From the NCBI GenBank assembly GCA_013361975.1, contig JABFXB010000002.1, positions 1 to 11,212 of the forward strand: 11,212 bases of DNA, read 5' to 3'. The notes below the pieces were generated by a model, which worked only from the letters and a program-made list of their open reading frames with translations, searched no databases and was not told the origin of the DNA. Shown here piece after piece: positions 1 through 6,670 of this stretch. Each line of letters begins with the position of its first letter. Positions within the stretch are counted from its first letter, which is position 1. The translations under genes were made by a program, and so were the position numbers. Source of the DNA: Dermatophilaceae bacterium. GTDB taxonomy: Bacteria; Actinomycetota; Actinomycetes; Actinomycetales; Dermatophilaceae.

Positions 1-2976
1 GTCGCGCAGCAGCGGTCGGCCGCTGTCGCGACCCCGAGCGCGCGCGCTGCAGGCAAGCGGGTGGTGGCCGCCCTGACGTCCACGGGAACGTCGTTCGACG
101 TGGCGGGGGTGACCTTCACCGGGGCCACACCGGCCGGCCTCACCGTCGAGGCCCGGACCCGCACGAGCGCCGGGTGGAGCCGGTGGTTCGAGCTCGCGGT
201 CGACGACGGCGACGGTCCCGACCCGGGCTCGGCCGACGCCAAGAGGGCAGCCAAGACCACCGAGCCGCTCACCGCAGCCGGGGCCACCGGACTCGAGGTG
301 CGGGTCGCGGCCTCCGGCACGACGGCTCCGGCCGGGCTCACCGCGACGCTCGTCGACGCGGGCTCGTCCGCCGCCGACGCACAGGTCGGCGTCACCCGTC
401 CCGGCTCCGCGGTGGCCGCCGTGACGCAGCCGACGATCATCACACGCGCCGAGTGGGGCGCCGACGAGAGCATCAGGACCTGCACCCCCGAGACGATCAC
501 GGGGGTCAAGGGCGCGGTCGTGCACCACACGGTCAACGCCAACGACTACACGCAGGCGCAGGCGGCCTCGCTGGTGCGGGGCATCTACGCCTACCACGTG
601 CAGTCGAACGGCTGGTGCGACATCGGCTACCAGTTCCTCGTCGACAGGTTCGGCAAGGTCTACGAGGGCCGCTACGGCAGCCTCACGAGGTTCGTGCAGG
701 GGGCCCAGACGGCGGGGTTCAACACTGAGACGGTCGGAGTCTCCGTCATCGGCGACTACCAGACCCTCGCCTTCAGCCAGGCGACGACGGACGCCGTCTC
801 GAAGGTCATCGCGTGGCTGGCCGACCGTGCCGACTTCGACCCGGCGGGCACCGCCACCTTCACGTCCGCCGGCAACGGCAAGTACCCCGCGGGCACCGTG
901 GTGACCAAGAGCCGCGTGAGCGGACACCGTGACTACGGCCAGACGGAGTGCCCCGGCGACGCGGGCTACGCCCAGATCTCCTCGATCCGCAGCTCCGCCG
1001 CGAGCATCTGGACGGCAGGGCGCCAGTCGTTCACCGTCATGTCGCCGACCCCTGTCGTCGAGACCTTCACGCGCCCTGCCGGCACGGCCTTCACGCTGAG
1101 CGGCCACGGGTCGGGCCACGGTCGGGGGATGTCGCAGTACGGAGCCAACGGCGCCGCGCGCGCCGGGCTGACGGCCGCCCAGATCACCTCGTTCTACTAC
1201 CCGGGCACCACCCTGGCCTCGCAGGGCGCCCCCCAGGTGCGCATCTACCTCTCGGCCCTCGGTTCGGGCGGCACGACAGTGCCGCCGCAGGCGGGCCTGA
1301 CCTTCTCCGACGGGAAGGCCACCACCGTCCTCAGCAGCAGCACCTCGTGGCGGATCGTGCCCGACGGCGGCGGCCTGACGCTCCAGTGGCGCACCGGCAC
1401 CTCCTGGACGTCGAGCGGCTACTGGAAGGCCTGGAAGACGACACCGCTGGTGCTGTCACGTCCCTCCACCGGTGTGCTGCGCGTCGAGCTGCCCTCGGGG
1501 CTGCAGCGCGACTACGCCGGCTCGGTGACGACCCACGTCTGGGGCACGGCAGCCCGCTCGGTCAACACGACCAACGCCGAGTCGCACACCCGTGCCGTCG
1601 TGCCCAACGAGATGCCGCCCTCGTGGCCGGCCGCGGCCCTGCAGGCCCAGGCGATCGCGGCACGCAGCTACGCGGCATACGCCCGGGCGCACCCCCTTTC
1701 GGTGTCCTACGACACCTGCGACTCCACGAGCTGCCAGGTGTACCGAGGCATCGCCGACTACGACGCGGCGGGCACCCTGCGCACGGCGCGGCTCGACTCG
1801 CGCTCGACCGCGGCCACCTCGGCGACCGCCGGTTCGGTGGTGCGCTACAACGGGGAGGCGGCCCTCACCGAGTTCGGCTCCTCGAACGGCGGGATGACCG
1901 TGGCCTCGTCCCTGCCCTACCAGGTGGCCAAGGCCGACCCCTACGACGGGGTCGACGTGGCGGGCAGCACCCACTCGTGGACCAGCTCGCTCGCCCTGAC
2001 GCGCATCGAGGCGGCCTACCCGACGACCGGCACCCTGTCGTCACTGGAGGTCCTCAGCCGTTCCGGCGGCGGCGACTGGGGCGGGCGCATCGTCTCGGTG
2101 CGCGTCACCGGCTCGGCCGGCTCGGTGACCGTCGGCGGCGACGCCTTCCGCAGCGCGATGGGGCTGCGCAGCACCTGGTGGACCGTGACGTCGGCCCCGG
2201 CCGTGTCCAGCCCGACCCTGCCGCGCGACCTCACGGCCGACTCGCTCGGTGACGCGCTCACGCCGAGCGGGTCCGGGGCCGCGGCGCTCGCCTACTCCGG
2301 CAACAAGAGCTTCAGCCTCAAGACGCTCACGACCACCGGCTTCTCGGGCACGAGCCTGCTGACGGGCGTGGGCCCGTTCGACTCGGACAACATCGCCGAC
2401 GTCGTCGCTCGCCGCAGCGACGGCACGCTGTGGCTGTGGTCCGGCAGCGCCACCGGCCGGCTGGACCGCGCGCCGGTCAAGATCGGCACCGGCTGGGGCG
2501 GGATCAACCTCCTCGTGCCGGTGGGTGACCTGAGCGGTGACGGGCACACCGACCTGCTCGCGCGAACCAGCACCGGCACCCTCGTGCTCTACCTCGGCAA
2601 CGGGGCGGGCGGCTTCACCGGTTCCCGCCAGATCACCACCGGCTGGCAGATGTTCAGCCACATCACGGCAGGCGACTTCGACGGCGACGGTCGCACCGAC
2701 GTCGCAGGGGTCAGGTCGAGCGACGGGCGGCTCTACTTCTACGCGGGTCTCGGGGGTGGCTCGCTGCAGTCCAGCCAGGTGATCGGCACGACCGACTGGC
2801 GCGGGTTCAGCGAGTTCAAGTCCGTCGGCGACCTCACGGGCGACGGTCGCCACGACGTGCTCGTGCGGCGCGCCAGCGACGGCGCGCTCTTCATCGAGCC
2901 CGTGACCGGCCGTTTCGTGATCGGTACACCCCTGCCGGCAGGCACCCACTCGTGGACGACGCGCCTCGGGCAGTGA
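1..2976 (+). CDS. PGRP-type amidase / SpoIID-LytB / FG-GAP wall hydrolase (5' partial)
   Basis: Exported peptidoglycan hydrolase, inferred to be N-acetylmuramoyl-L-alanine amidase plus lytic transglycosylase. The frame is open to base 1, so start codon and signal peptide lie outside; the GTG at 61 is only the first in-frame start in the window. Residues below count from 61. Residues 1-125 look like the beta-rich domain that precedes actinobacterial PGRP domains. Residues 126-320 are the PGRP/Amidase_2 domain, with HHT at 155-157 and GHRD...ECPG giving likely zinc ligands H289 and C297. The SpoIID/LytB region follows: a Gly/His-rich SGHGSGHGRGMSQYG at 347-361, NEMP with probable catalytic E517, the AIAARSYAA helix near 532-540, and FGSSNGG at 605-611. 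From about 770 there are four FG-GAP/VCBS-like repeats; three have acidic calcium-loop patterns starting at D823, D872 (DxDGDG) and D924. The fold assignments are firm; anchoring by the FG-GAP part is inference. Confidence 0.92.
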   Translation, partial: VAQQRSAAVATPSARAAGKRVVAALTSTGTSFDVAGVTFTGATPAGLTVEARTRTSAGWSRWFELAVDDGDGPDPGSADAKRAAKTTEPLTAAGATGLEVRVAASGTTAPAGLTATLVDAGSSAADAQVGVTRPGSAVAAVTQPTIITRAEWGADESIRTCTPETITGVKGAVVHHTVNANDYTQAQAASLVRGIYAYHVQSNGWCDIGYQFLVDRFGKVYEGRYGSLTRFVQGAQTAGFNTETVGVSVIGDYQTLAFSQATTDAVSKVIAWLADRADFDPAGTATFTSAGNGKYPAGTVVTKSRVSGHRDYGQTECPGDAGYAQISSIRSSAASIWTAGRQSFTVMSPTPVVETFTRPAGTAFTLSGHGSGHGRGMSQYGANGAARAGLTAAQITSFYYPGTTLASQGAPQVRIYLSALGSGGTTVPPQAGLTFSDGKATTVLSSSTSWRIVPDGGGLTLQWRTGTSWTSSGYWKAWKTTPLVLSRPSTGVLRVELPSGLQRDYAGSVTTHVWGTAARSVNTTNAESHTRAVVPNEMPPSWPAAALQAQAIAARSYAAYARAHPLSVSYDTCDSTSCQVYRGIADYDAAGTLRTARLDSRSTAATSATAGSVVRYNGEAALTEFGSSNGGMTVASSLPYQVAKADPYDGVDVAGSTHSWTSSLALTRIEAAYPTTGTLSSLEVLSRSGGGDWGGRIVSVRVTGSAGSVTVGGDAFRSAMGLRSTWWTVTSAPAVSSPTLPRDLTADSLGDALTPSGSGAAALAYSGNKSFSLKTLTTTGFSGTSLLTGVGPFDSDNIADVVARRSDGTLWLWSGSATGRLDRAPVKIGTGWGGINLLVPVGDLSGDGHTDLLARTSTGTLVLYLGNGAGGFTGSRQITTGWQMFSHITAGDFDGDGRTDVAGVRSSDGRLYFYAGLGGGSLQSSQVIGTTDWRGFSEFKSVGDLTGDGRHDVLVRRASDGALFIEPVTGRFVIGTPLPAGTHSWTTRLGQ

Positions 2977-2994
2977 CGACGGCTTGAACGCGCG

Positions 2995-3032
2995 AGCGGG
3001 GCGCCGGTCCTGACGTGGACCGGCGCCCCGCT
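2995..3032. terminator. Perfect 16-bp inverted repeat, bidirectional terminator between convergent genes
   Basis: The arms 2995-3010 and 3017-3032 are exact reverse complements around the 6-base loop TGACGT. The hairpin begins 18 bases after the amidase stop and ends 16 bases beyond the scoB stop, so it can serve both converging transcripts. No T-tract follows on either strand, which is common for actinobacterial intrinsic terminators. The function is inferred from position and stem strength. Confidence 0.8.
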
Positions 3033-3048
3033 GCGACGAGCGGCGACC

Positions 3049-3690
3049 TCAGGCCGTGAGGTCGACCGTGATCTCGGGCTCGGTCTTCTCGCGCACCTCG
3101 TCCTCCGTGACGCCGGGGGCGAGCTCGCGCAGCACCAGACCCGAGGGCGTGACGTCGAGCACGCAGAGGTCGGTGATGATGCGCTGCACGACCGCGCGGC
3201 CGGTGTAGGGGAGCGAGCACTCCTTCACGATCTTGTACGAGCCGTCCCTGGCGTTGTGCTCCATGAGCACGATGACCTTCTTGGCGCCGTGGACGAGGTC
3301 CATCGCGCCGCCCATGCCCTTGACCATCTTGCCGGGGATCATCCAGTTGGCGATGTCGCCGCCGGCCGAGACCTGCATGGCGCCGAGGATGGCGGCGTCG
3401 ACCTTGCCGCCGCGGATCATGCCGAAGCTCGTGGCGGAGTCGAAGAACGCCGCGCCCTTGCGCAGGGTGACGGTCTCCTTGCCGGCGTTGATGAGGTCGG
3501 GGTCCTCGTCGCCGTCGAGCGGGTAGGCGCCGACGCCGAGGATGCCGTTCTCGGACTGCAGCACGATCTCCACGTCGTCGGGCACGTAGTTGGGGACGAG
3601 GGTCGGCAGGCCGATGCCGAGGTTGACGTAGGCGCCGTCGGACAGCTCGGCCGCGGCGCGGGCCGCCATCTGCTCGCGGGTCAGTGGCAT
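3049..3690 (-). CDS. scoB: 3-oxoacid CoA-transferase subunit B
   Basis: Beta subunit (213 aa, normal family length) of a two-subunit class I CoA transferase, most likely succinyl-CoA:3-ketoacid CoA transferase, which moves CoA from succinyl-CoA to acetoacetate or a similar acid in the cytoplasm. Visible signatures are NLGIGLPTL at 23-31, QSENG at 45-49 with E47 as the expected covalent catalytic glutamate, a GAAFFDSATSF block, and the SCOT-like NWMIPGKMVKGMGGAMDLV stretch. The ATG at 3690 is chosen because an AGGAGG lies 6 bases upstream and homology begins there; the same frame stays open upstream through scoA only as an overlapping shadow. It follows scoA with one base between stop and start (TGAGATG), so the two are probably translationally coupled. 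The related PcaJ (3-oxoadipate) is the main alternative; no protocatechuate genes are nearby. Confidence 0.93.
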   Translation of the reverse strand: MPLTREQMAARAAAELSDGAYVNLGIGLPTLVPNYVPDDVEIVLQSENGILGVGAYPLDGDEDPDLINAGKETVTLRKGAAFFDSATSFGMIRGGKVDAAILGAMQVSAGGDIANWMIPGKMVKGMGGAMDLVHGAKKVIVLMEHNARDGSYKIVKECSLPYTGRAVVQRIITDLCVLDVTPSGLVLRELAPGVTEDEVREKTEPEITVDLTA

Positions 3691-3691
3691 C

Positions 3692-4492
3692 TCAGGCCTC
3701 CTGCTCGGTCTGGGTGGAGGCGGGGCGGGGACGGACGGTGCGGCGCTCGATGCGCTTCTCCAGGACCTGCTCGGCGGTGAGCGGTAGGACGCGCTGGACG
3801 AAGATCCCCGGCAGGTGGACCTGGTCGGGGTCGAGCTCGCCGGGCTCGACGAGCTCCTCGACCTCGGCCACCGTGACACGTCCGGCCATGGCGCACAGCG
3901 GGTTGAAGTTGCGGGCCGACTGGTTGAAGACGAGGTTGCCGTGGCGGTCGCCCTTGGCGGCGCGCACGAGCCCGAAGTCGGTCGTGATGGCCTGCTCGAG
4001 GACGAACGTCTTCGTCTCGCCCATCCACTCGAAGTCCTGGGTCTGCTTCGGCGGTGAGGCGACCGCGATGTTGCCGGCGTCGTCGTAGCGCCAGGGCAGT
4101 CCGCCCTCGGCGATCTGCGTGCCGACACCGGTCATCGTGAAGAAGGCGCCGATGCCGGAGCCGCCAGCCCGGAGGCGCTCGGCGAGGGTGCCCTGCGGGG
4201 TCAGCTCGACCTCGAGCTCGCCCGAGAGGTACTGGCGCTCGAACTCCTTGTTCTCGCCGACGTAGGAGCTGACCATGCGACGGATCCGCTTGTCGCGGAG
4301 CAGGATCCCCAAGCCCCAGTCGTCGACGCCGCAGTTGTTGGAGACGGCCTCGAGGTCGCTGATCCCGGCGTCGTGGATCGCTGCGATGAGAACGGAGGGA
4401 ATGCCGCAGAGGCCGAAACCGCCGACCGACAGCGACATTCCGTCACTGATGCCGGCGATGGCCTCCCGGGGAGAGGAGACGACTTTGTCCAT
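3692..4492 (-). CDS. scoA: 3-oxoacid CoA-transferase subunit A
   Basis: Alpha subunit (266 aa) of the same CoA transferase and first gene of the scoAB operon. The N-terminal glycine-rich motif GGFGLCGIP at 24-32 is typical of SCOT-type alpha subunits; PcaI-type proteins usually differ at the LC position. The block around 76-117 (SYVGENKEFERQYLSGELEV onward, then RLRAGGSGIGAF) and the late motif DPDQVHLPGIFVQ at 221-233 are further family hallmarks. A C-terminal tail of about 20 residues rich in Arg, Pro, Thr and Gln (248-266) extends past the conserved domain. The ATG at 4492 has no convincing Shine-Dalgarno; instead a TAGAGT hexamer ends 7 bases before it, suggesting a leaderless transcript. 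The gene is divergent from the LAS-peptidase gene and has no obvious metabolic link to the wall genes around it. Confidence 0.93.
   Translation of the reverse strand: MDKVVSSPREAIAGISDGMSLSVGGFGLCGIPSVLIAAIHDAGISDLEAVSNNCGVDDWGLGILLRDKRIRRMVSSYVGENKEFERQYLSGELEVELTPQGTLAERLRAGGSGIGAFFTMTGVGTQIAEGGLPWRYDDAGNIAVASPPKQTQDFEWMGETKTFVLEQAITTDFGLVRAAKGDRHGNLVFNQSARNFNPLCAMAGRVTVAEVEELVEPGELDPDQVHLPGIFVQRVLPLTAEQVLEKRIERRTVRPRPASTQTEQEA
3697..3702 (-). promoter_or_regulatory. Ribosome binding site of scoB
   Basis: AGGAGG on the minus strand, 6 bases before the scoB ATG and inside the last codons of scoA. It fixes the scoB start at 3690 rather than any upstream in-frame codon. Confidence 0.85.
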
Positions 4493-4505
4493 GCGTCGGA
4501 CTCTA
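4493..4505 (-). promoter_or_regulatory. Leaderless-type -10 element of scoA
   Basis: Minus-strand TAGAGT (4505-4500) matches the actinobacterial -10 pattern TAnnnT and is followed by 7 bases and then the scoA ATG. That spacing would place transcription start on or next to the A of the start codon. I see no good -35 hexamer 16-19 bases upstream, which is not unusual for such promoters. The absence of a Shine-Dalgarno supports the reading. Confidence 0.6.
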
Positions 4506-4536
4506 TCCGCGCGACCGCGCCCCGGTGCCGTGGGGT

Positions 4537-4566
4537 CGACCCACAGGGCCCGGACATCTGTGGTCG
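4537..4566. promoter_or_regulatory. Imperfect dyad in the divergent intergenic region, possible operator
   Basis: CCACAG (4541-4546) and CTGTGG (4558-4563) are exact inverted repeats separated by 11 bases. Pairing continues three more base pairs (CGA/TCG) past one unpaired C at 4540. The centre lies about 60 bases upstream of the scoA start and about 90 bases upstream of the proposed start of the LAS-peptidase transcript. It could bind a dimeric regulator of scoAB or be chance in GC-rich DNA; I do not recognise the motif. Confidence 0.25.
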
Positions 4567-4619
4567 CGGCGCACGTGCTCGCCCACGGAAAGTACAGGTT
4601 TGTAATTCAGCCAACTGCC

Positions 4620-4648
4620 TTGTGAGCGGTGTGACTGGAGTGCATAAA
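4620..4648 (+). promoter_or_regulatory. Candidate vegetative promoter of the LAS-peptidase gene
   Basis: TTGTGA (4620-4625) matches TTGACA at 4 of 6 positions and CATAAA (4643-4648) matches TATAAT at 4 of 6, with a 17-base spacer. The surrounding 4590-4650 is unusually AT-rich for this window. The predicted start near 4655 would leave a 5' leader of about 50 bases. Other placements, including an ECF-type promoter using GGAAA at 4587-4591, cannot be excluded. Confidence 0.4.
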
Positions 4649-4654
4649 TGGTGC

Positions 4655-4672
4655 GGGAGTTGAGAAACTCCC
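4655..4672 (+). promoter_or_regulatory. 5' leader stem-loop with GNRA tetraloop
   Basis: GGGAGTT (4655-4661) pairs perfectly with AACTCCC (4666-4672) around a GAGA tetraloop, a stable GNRA type. If the proposed promoter is right, this 7-bp stem sits at the extreme 5' end of the LAS-peptidase mRNA, where it could protect the message from decay. It is too short to be a known riboswitch and lies 19 bases upstream of the Shine-Dalgarno, so it does not mask the ribosome site. Confidence 0.45.
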
Positions 4673-4691
4673 ATTCCGGTCCCTTCACGGC

Positions 4692-4697
4692 AAGAGG
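4692..4697 (+). promoter_or_regulatory. Ribosome binding site of the LAS-peptidase gene
   Basis: AAGAGG lies 6 bases before the ATG at 4704. The in-frame TTG at 4698 abuts the AAGAGG directly and so has no room for ribosome binding, which decides the start in favour of ATG 4704. Confidence 0.75.
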
Positions 4698-4703
4698 TTG
4701 CTC

Positions 4704-6659
4704 ATGGCCCTGCGCAGACGCCCGCTGGGCCTCGTCCTCGCCCTCCCGGCCCTCACCGTCCCGATGGCTGCCACCCCTGCGGCGGCGGTGCAGGCGCCCC
4801 CGAGCCGCCCCCTCCCGAGCGGGCTCGACGTGTACGTGCCCTACCAGGGCCAGACCGTCTGCGACCCCGTCGCCCGTCCCGGCGTGCTCGCGTTCGCCCG
4901 CCTGATGACGTCGCACTACGGGATGGGCTCGACCGCCCTCATCGGGCGCACCTGCGGCAGCGGGCAGTCCGAGCACTACGACGGTCGCGCCTGGGACTGG
5001 ATGCTCAACGTCGACAACCCCGCGCAGGAGGCCGTCGCCCAGTCGGTGCTCGACTGGCTGACGGCTCCCGACGCCAACGGGGTCCAGGGGGCCATGGCCC
5101 GGCGCTTCGGGATCATGTACATCATCCACAACCGGAAGATGTGGCGGGCCTACGCGACCGAGCGGGGGTGGGCCCCGTACTCCGGCGTGTCGCCGCACAC
5201 CGACCACATCCACTTCAGCTTCAACTACGACGGCGCCGCCGGGCGCACCTCGTGGTGGACCGGGGTGCCGACGCGCAGCTACCTCACGACGCTGCCGAAG
5301 GCCGGCACCGCACTGCCGGCTTCGCCGACGGGACCCGCCACCCCACCCACCCCGGCACCGACGACGCCCGTGCCCGCGACCGCCCCGGTGCAGCTCTCCC
5401 ACGGCATGCGCTCGGAAGCCGTGCGCCAGCTGCAGGCGCGGCTGGGCCACCTGCCGACCACCGGCTTCTTCGGCGACCAGACCAGGGCGCGGGTGATCGC
5501 CTACCAGGCGTTCGTCGGCCTGCCGCAGACCGGCGTGGCCGACCTGCGCACGCAGGAGCTCCTCGCGACGCGCGGCTGGAAGAGCGTGACGGCCGCCTAC
5601 CCGACCCTGTCGTTCGGCATGACGTCGGCTGCCGCGCGCACCCTGCAGGGCAAGCTCGGCGCACTGCCGACCACCGGCTACTACGGCACCCTGACGCGGG
5701 CGCGCGTCACGGCGTACCAGAAGTTCGCGGGCCTGCCCCAGACCGGCGTCGCAGACCCGGTCACACAGGCCCGTCTCTGGGTGCGCGGCTGGACCGGCGC
5801 CGCGGCGACCGGATCGACGGGTTCCACCGGCTCGACCAGCGCCGCCGCGACGCTCCCGACGCTGAGCTTCGGCATGACCTCCGCGGCCGTCAGGACGCTG
5901 CAGACCCGGCTCGGGGCGCTCCCCGTCACCGGCTACTTCGGTCCGCTCACCCGCGCGCGTGTCACGGCGTACCAGAGGTTCGCCGGCCTGCCGCAGACGG
6001 GCGTCGCCGACTCCCGCACGCAGCGGACGCTCGCCGCCCGCGGCTGGTCGGCGACGGTGCGCCCGGTGGCGCTGACCGACACGGCGGCGCCCGCCTTCAC
6101 GACTGCCGAGCTGCGCAGCACCGGCGGCACCAGCACCACGAGCACGACCTCCGGGAGGGACACCGCCATGACCGCCTACGCGTCCACGTCGTCGAAGGCC
6201 AGCCCTGCGATCGCGAGGGTCGACGTCGCCACGAGCTACACCGCGTACAAGAGCCTCACGCTGGCCACCGGCTCACGTGGCGCCGCGGTCCGAGTGCTTC
6301 AGCGCGCGCTCGGCGGCCTCGCCGTGGACGGCGTCTTCGGATCGGTCACCCGCGAGAAGGTCGTCTCGCTCCAGCGGTCGCTCGCAGTGCCCCAGACCGG
6401 CGTCGTGACACCAGAGCTGTGGGACGTCCTCGAGGCACGCGACTTCCCCTTCGTCGCAGACCGCTCGACGGTGCTGCGCACCGGCGACACGGGGCCGCAG
6501 GTCATCGCCGTGCAGCGTCTGCTGGGGGTCGCCCAGACCGGGGTCTTCGACCTCGCCACGCGTGAGGCGGTCAAGGCGGCGCAGGCCCGCGCGGGCCTCG
6601 CCAGCACCGGGGTCGTCGCCTCGCGCACGTGGTCGCTCTTCGACCGGCTGTCCGCCTAG
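4704..6659 (+). CDS. Secreted LAS/M15-type zinc peptidase with five peptidoglycan-binding repeats
   Basis: Exported 651-aa enzyme expected to cleave peptide stems or crosslinks in the wall. Signal peptide: RRR at 4-6, a hydrophobic stretch 8-23, likely cleavage after AAA at 26-28. The catalytic domain (about 38-195) contains SEHYDGRAWD at 89-98, an exact match to the LAS pattern SxHxxGxAxD (ligands H91 and D98), and HTDHIHF at 165-171, supplying the HxH (H168, H170) with D167 as a possible acid/base. Whether it is a DD- or LD-carboxypeptidase or an endopeptidase cannot be read from sequence. A Pro/Thr linker (about 205-227) leads to five PG_binding_1 modules: 228-292, 299-363, 384-448, about 515-583 and about 588-648, with Ser/Thr/Gly linkers before the third and fourth. 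The first three are close copies. The gene ends only 11 bp from the convergent TIGR03089-like gene. Confidence 0.9.
   Translation: MALRRRPLGLVLALPALTVPMAATPAAAVQAPPSRPLPSGLDVYVPYQGQTVCDPVARPGVLAFARLMTSHYGMGSTALIGRTCGSGQSEHYDGRAWDWMLNVDNPAQEAVAQSVLDWLTAPDANGVQGAMARRFGIMYIIHNRKMWRAYATERGWAPYSGVSPHTDHIHFSFNYDGAAGRTSWWTGVPTRSYLTTLPKAGTALPASPTGPATPPTPAPTTPVPATAPVQLSHGMRSEAVRQLQARLGHLPTTGFFGDQTRARVIAYQAFVGLPQTGVADLRTQELLATRGWKSVTAAYPTLSFGMTSAAARTLQGKLGALPTTGYYGTLTRARVTAYQKFAGLPQTGVADPVTQARLWVRGWTGAAATGSTGSTGSTSAAATLPTLSFGMTSAAVRTLQTRLGALPVTGYFGPLTRARVTAYQRFAGLPQTGVADSRTQRTLAARGWSATVRPVALTDTAAPAFTTAELRSTGGTSTTSTTSGRDTAMTAYASTSSKASPAIARVDVATSYTAYKSLTLATGSRGAAVRVLQRALGGLAVDGVFGSVTREKVVSLQRSLAVPQTGVVTPELWDVLEARDFPFVADRSTVLRTGDTGPQVIAVQRLLGVAQTGVFDLATREAVKAAQARAGLASTGVVASRTWSLFDRLSA
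5385..5579 (+). repeat. PG-binding repeat 1 of the LAS peptidase
   Basis: First of three 65-codon modules ending in the tripeptide RGW, encoding residues 228-292. By eye 41 of 65 residues equal repeat 2. Its core GLPQTGVAD is shared exactly with repeats 2 and 3. Confidence 0.85.
5598..5792 (+). repeat. PG-binding repeat 2 of the LAS peptidase
   Basis: Second 65-codon module, residues 299-363, sharing PTLSFGMTS and LTRARVTAY exactly with repeat 3; 51 of 65 residues agree by eye. A 20-residue Thr/Gly/Ser-rich spacer built around repeats of GST separates it from repeat 3. Confidence 0.85.
5853..6047 (+). repeat. PG-binding repeat 3 of the LAS peptidase
   Basis: Third 65-codon module, residues 384-448. 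The close match to repeat 2 points to a fairly recent in-frame duplication. The two C-terminal modules, at about 6246-6452 and 6465-6647, belong to the same family but are clearly diverged and are not part of this duplication. Confidence 0.85.
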
Positions 6660-6670
6660 CGGGTTGTCGC

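Noticed and set aside
61..63. GTG at 61 as the true start of the amidase-SpoIID gene.
   Set aside because: The frame is open all the way to base 1, no ribosome site precedes it, and an exported hydrolase should begin with a signal peptide, which is missing. The gene most likely starts left of the window.
948..2252. A 434-codon plus-strand open frame inside the amidase gene, and similar long frames at 174-728 and 1592-1897.
   Set aside because: Their translations are Arg/Ala/Gly/Pro-rich with no domain, as expected for out-of-frame reading of GC-rich DNA. The frame with PGRP and SpoIID motifs spans the same bases.
2041..2949. A 302-codon minus-strand frame opposite the FG-GAP region.
   Set aside because: Compositionally biased antisense shadow with no recognisable motif, fully covered by a confident gene.
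4599..4616. An MtrA-type binding site around the GTAAT and CAAC bases upstream of the peptidase gene.
   Set aside because: Only one half resembles the repeat I associate with MtrA and the spacing is not convincing; without comparison to other promoters it is guesswork.
4621..4634. Direct repeat TGTGA at 4621 and 4630 as a CRP/GlxR-like site.
   Set aside because: CRP-type sites are inverted (TGTGA...TCACA), whereas these copies are direct, nine bases apart, and overlap the proposed -35 element.
4590..4703. A c-di-AMP (ydaO-type) riboswitch in the peptidase leader.
   Set aside because: Such riboswitches occur before actinobacterial wall hydrolases, but I cannot find the conserved core segments, and the likely leader of about 50 bases is too short.
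4503..5450. A 315-codon minus-strand frame crossing the scoA/peptidase intergenic region.
   Set aside because: It covers the promoters, ribosome site and signal peptide of the peptidase gene, and its product is low-complexity with no family resemblance.
5815..5850. GST-type tandem repeats between peptidoglycan-binding modules as a mobile or CRISPR-like element.
   Set aside because: The repeats are short, in frame and encode a flexible linker; there are no spacers, terminal inverted repeats or target duplications.
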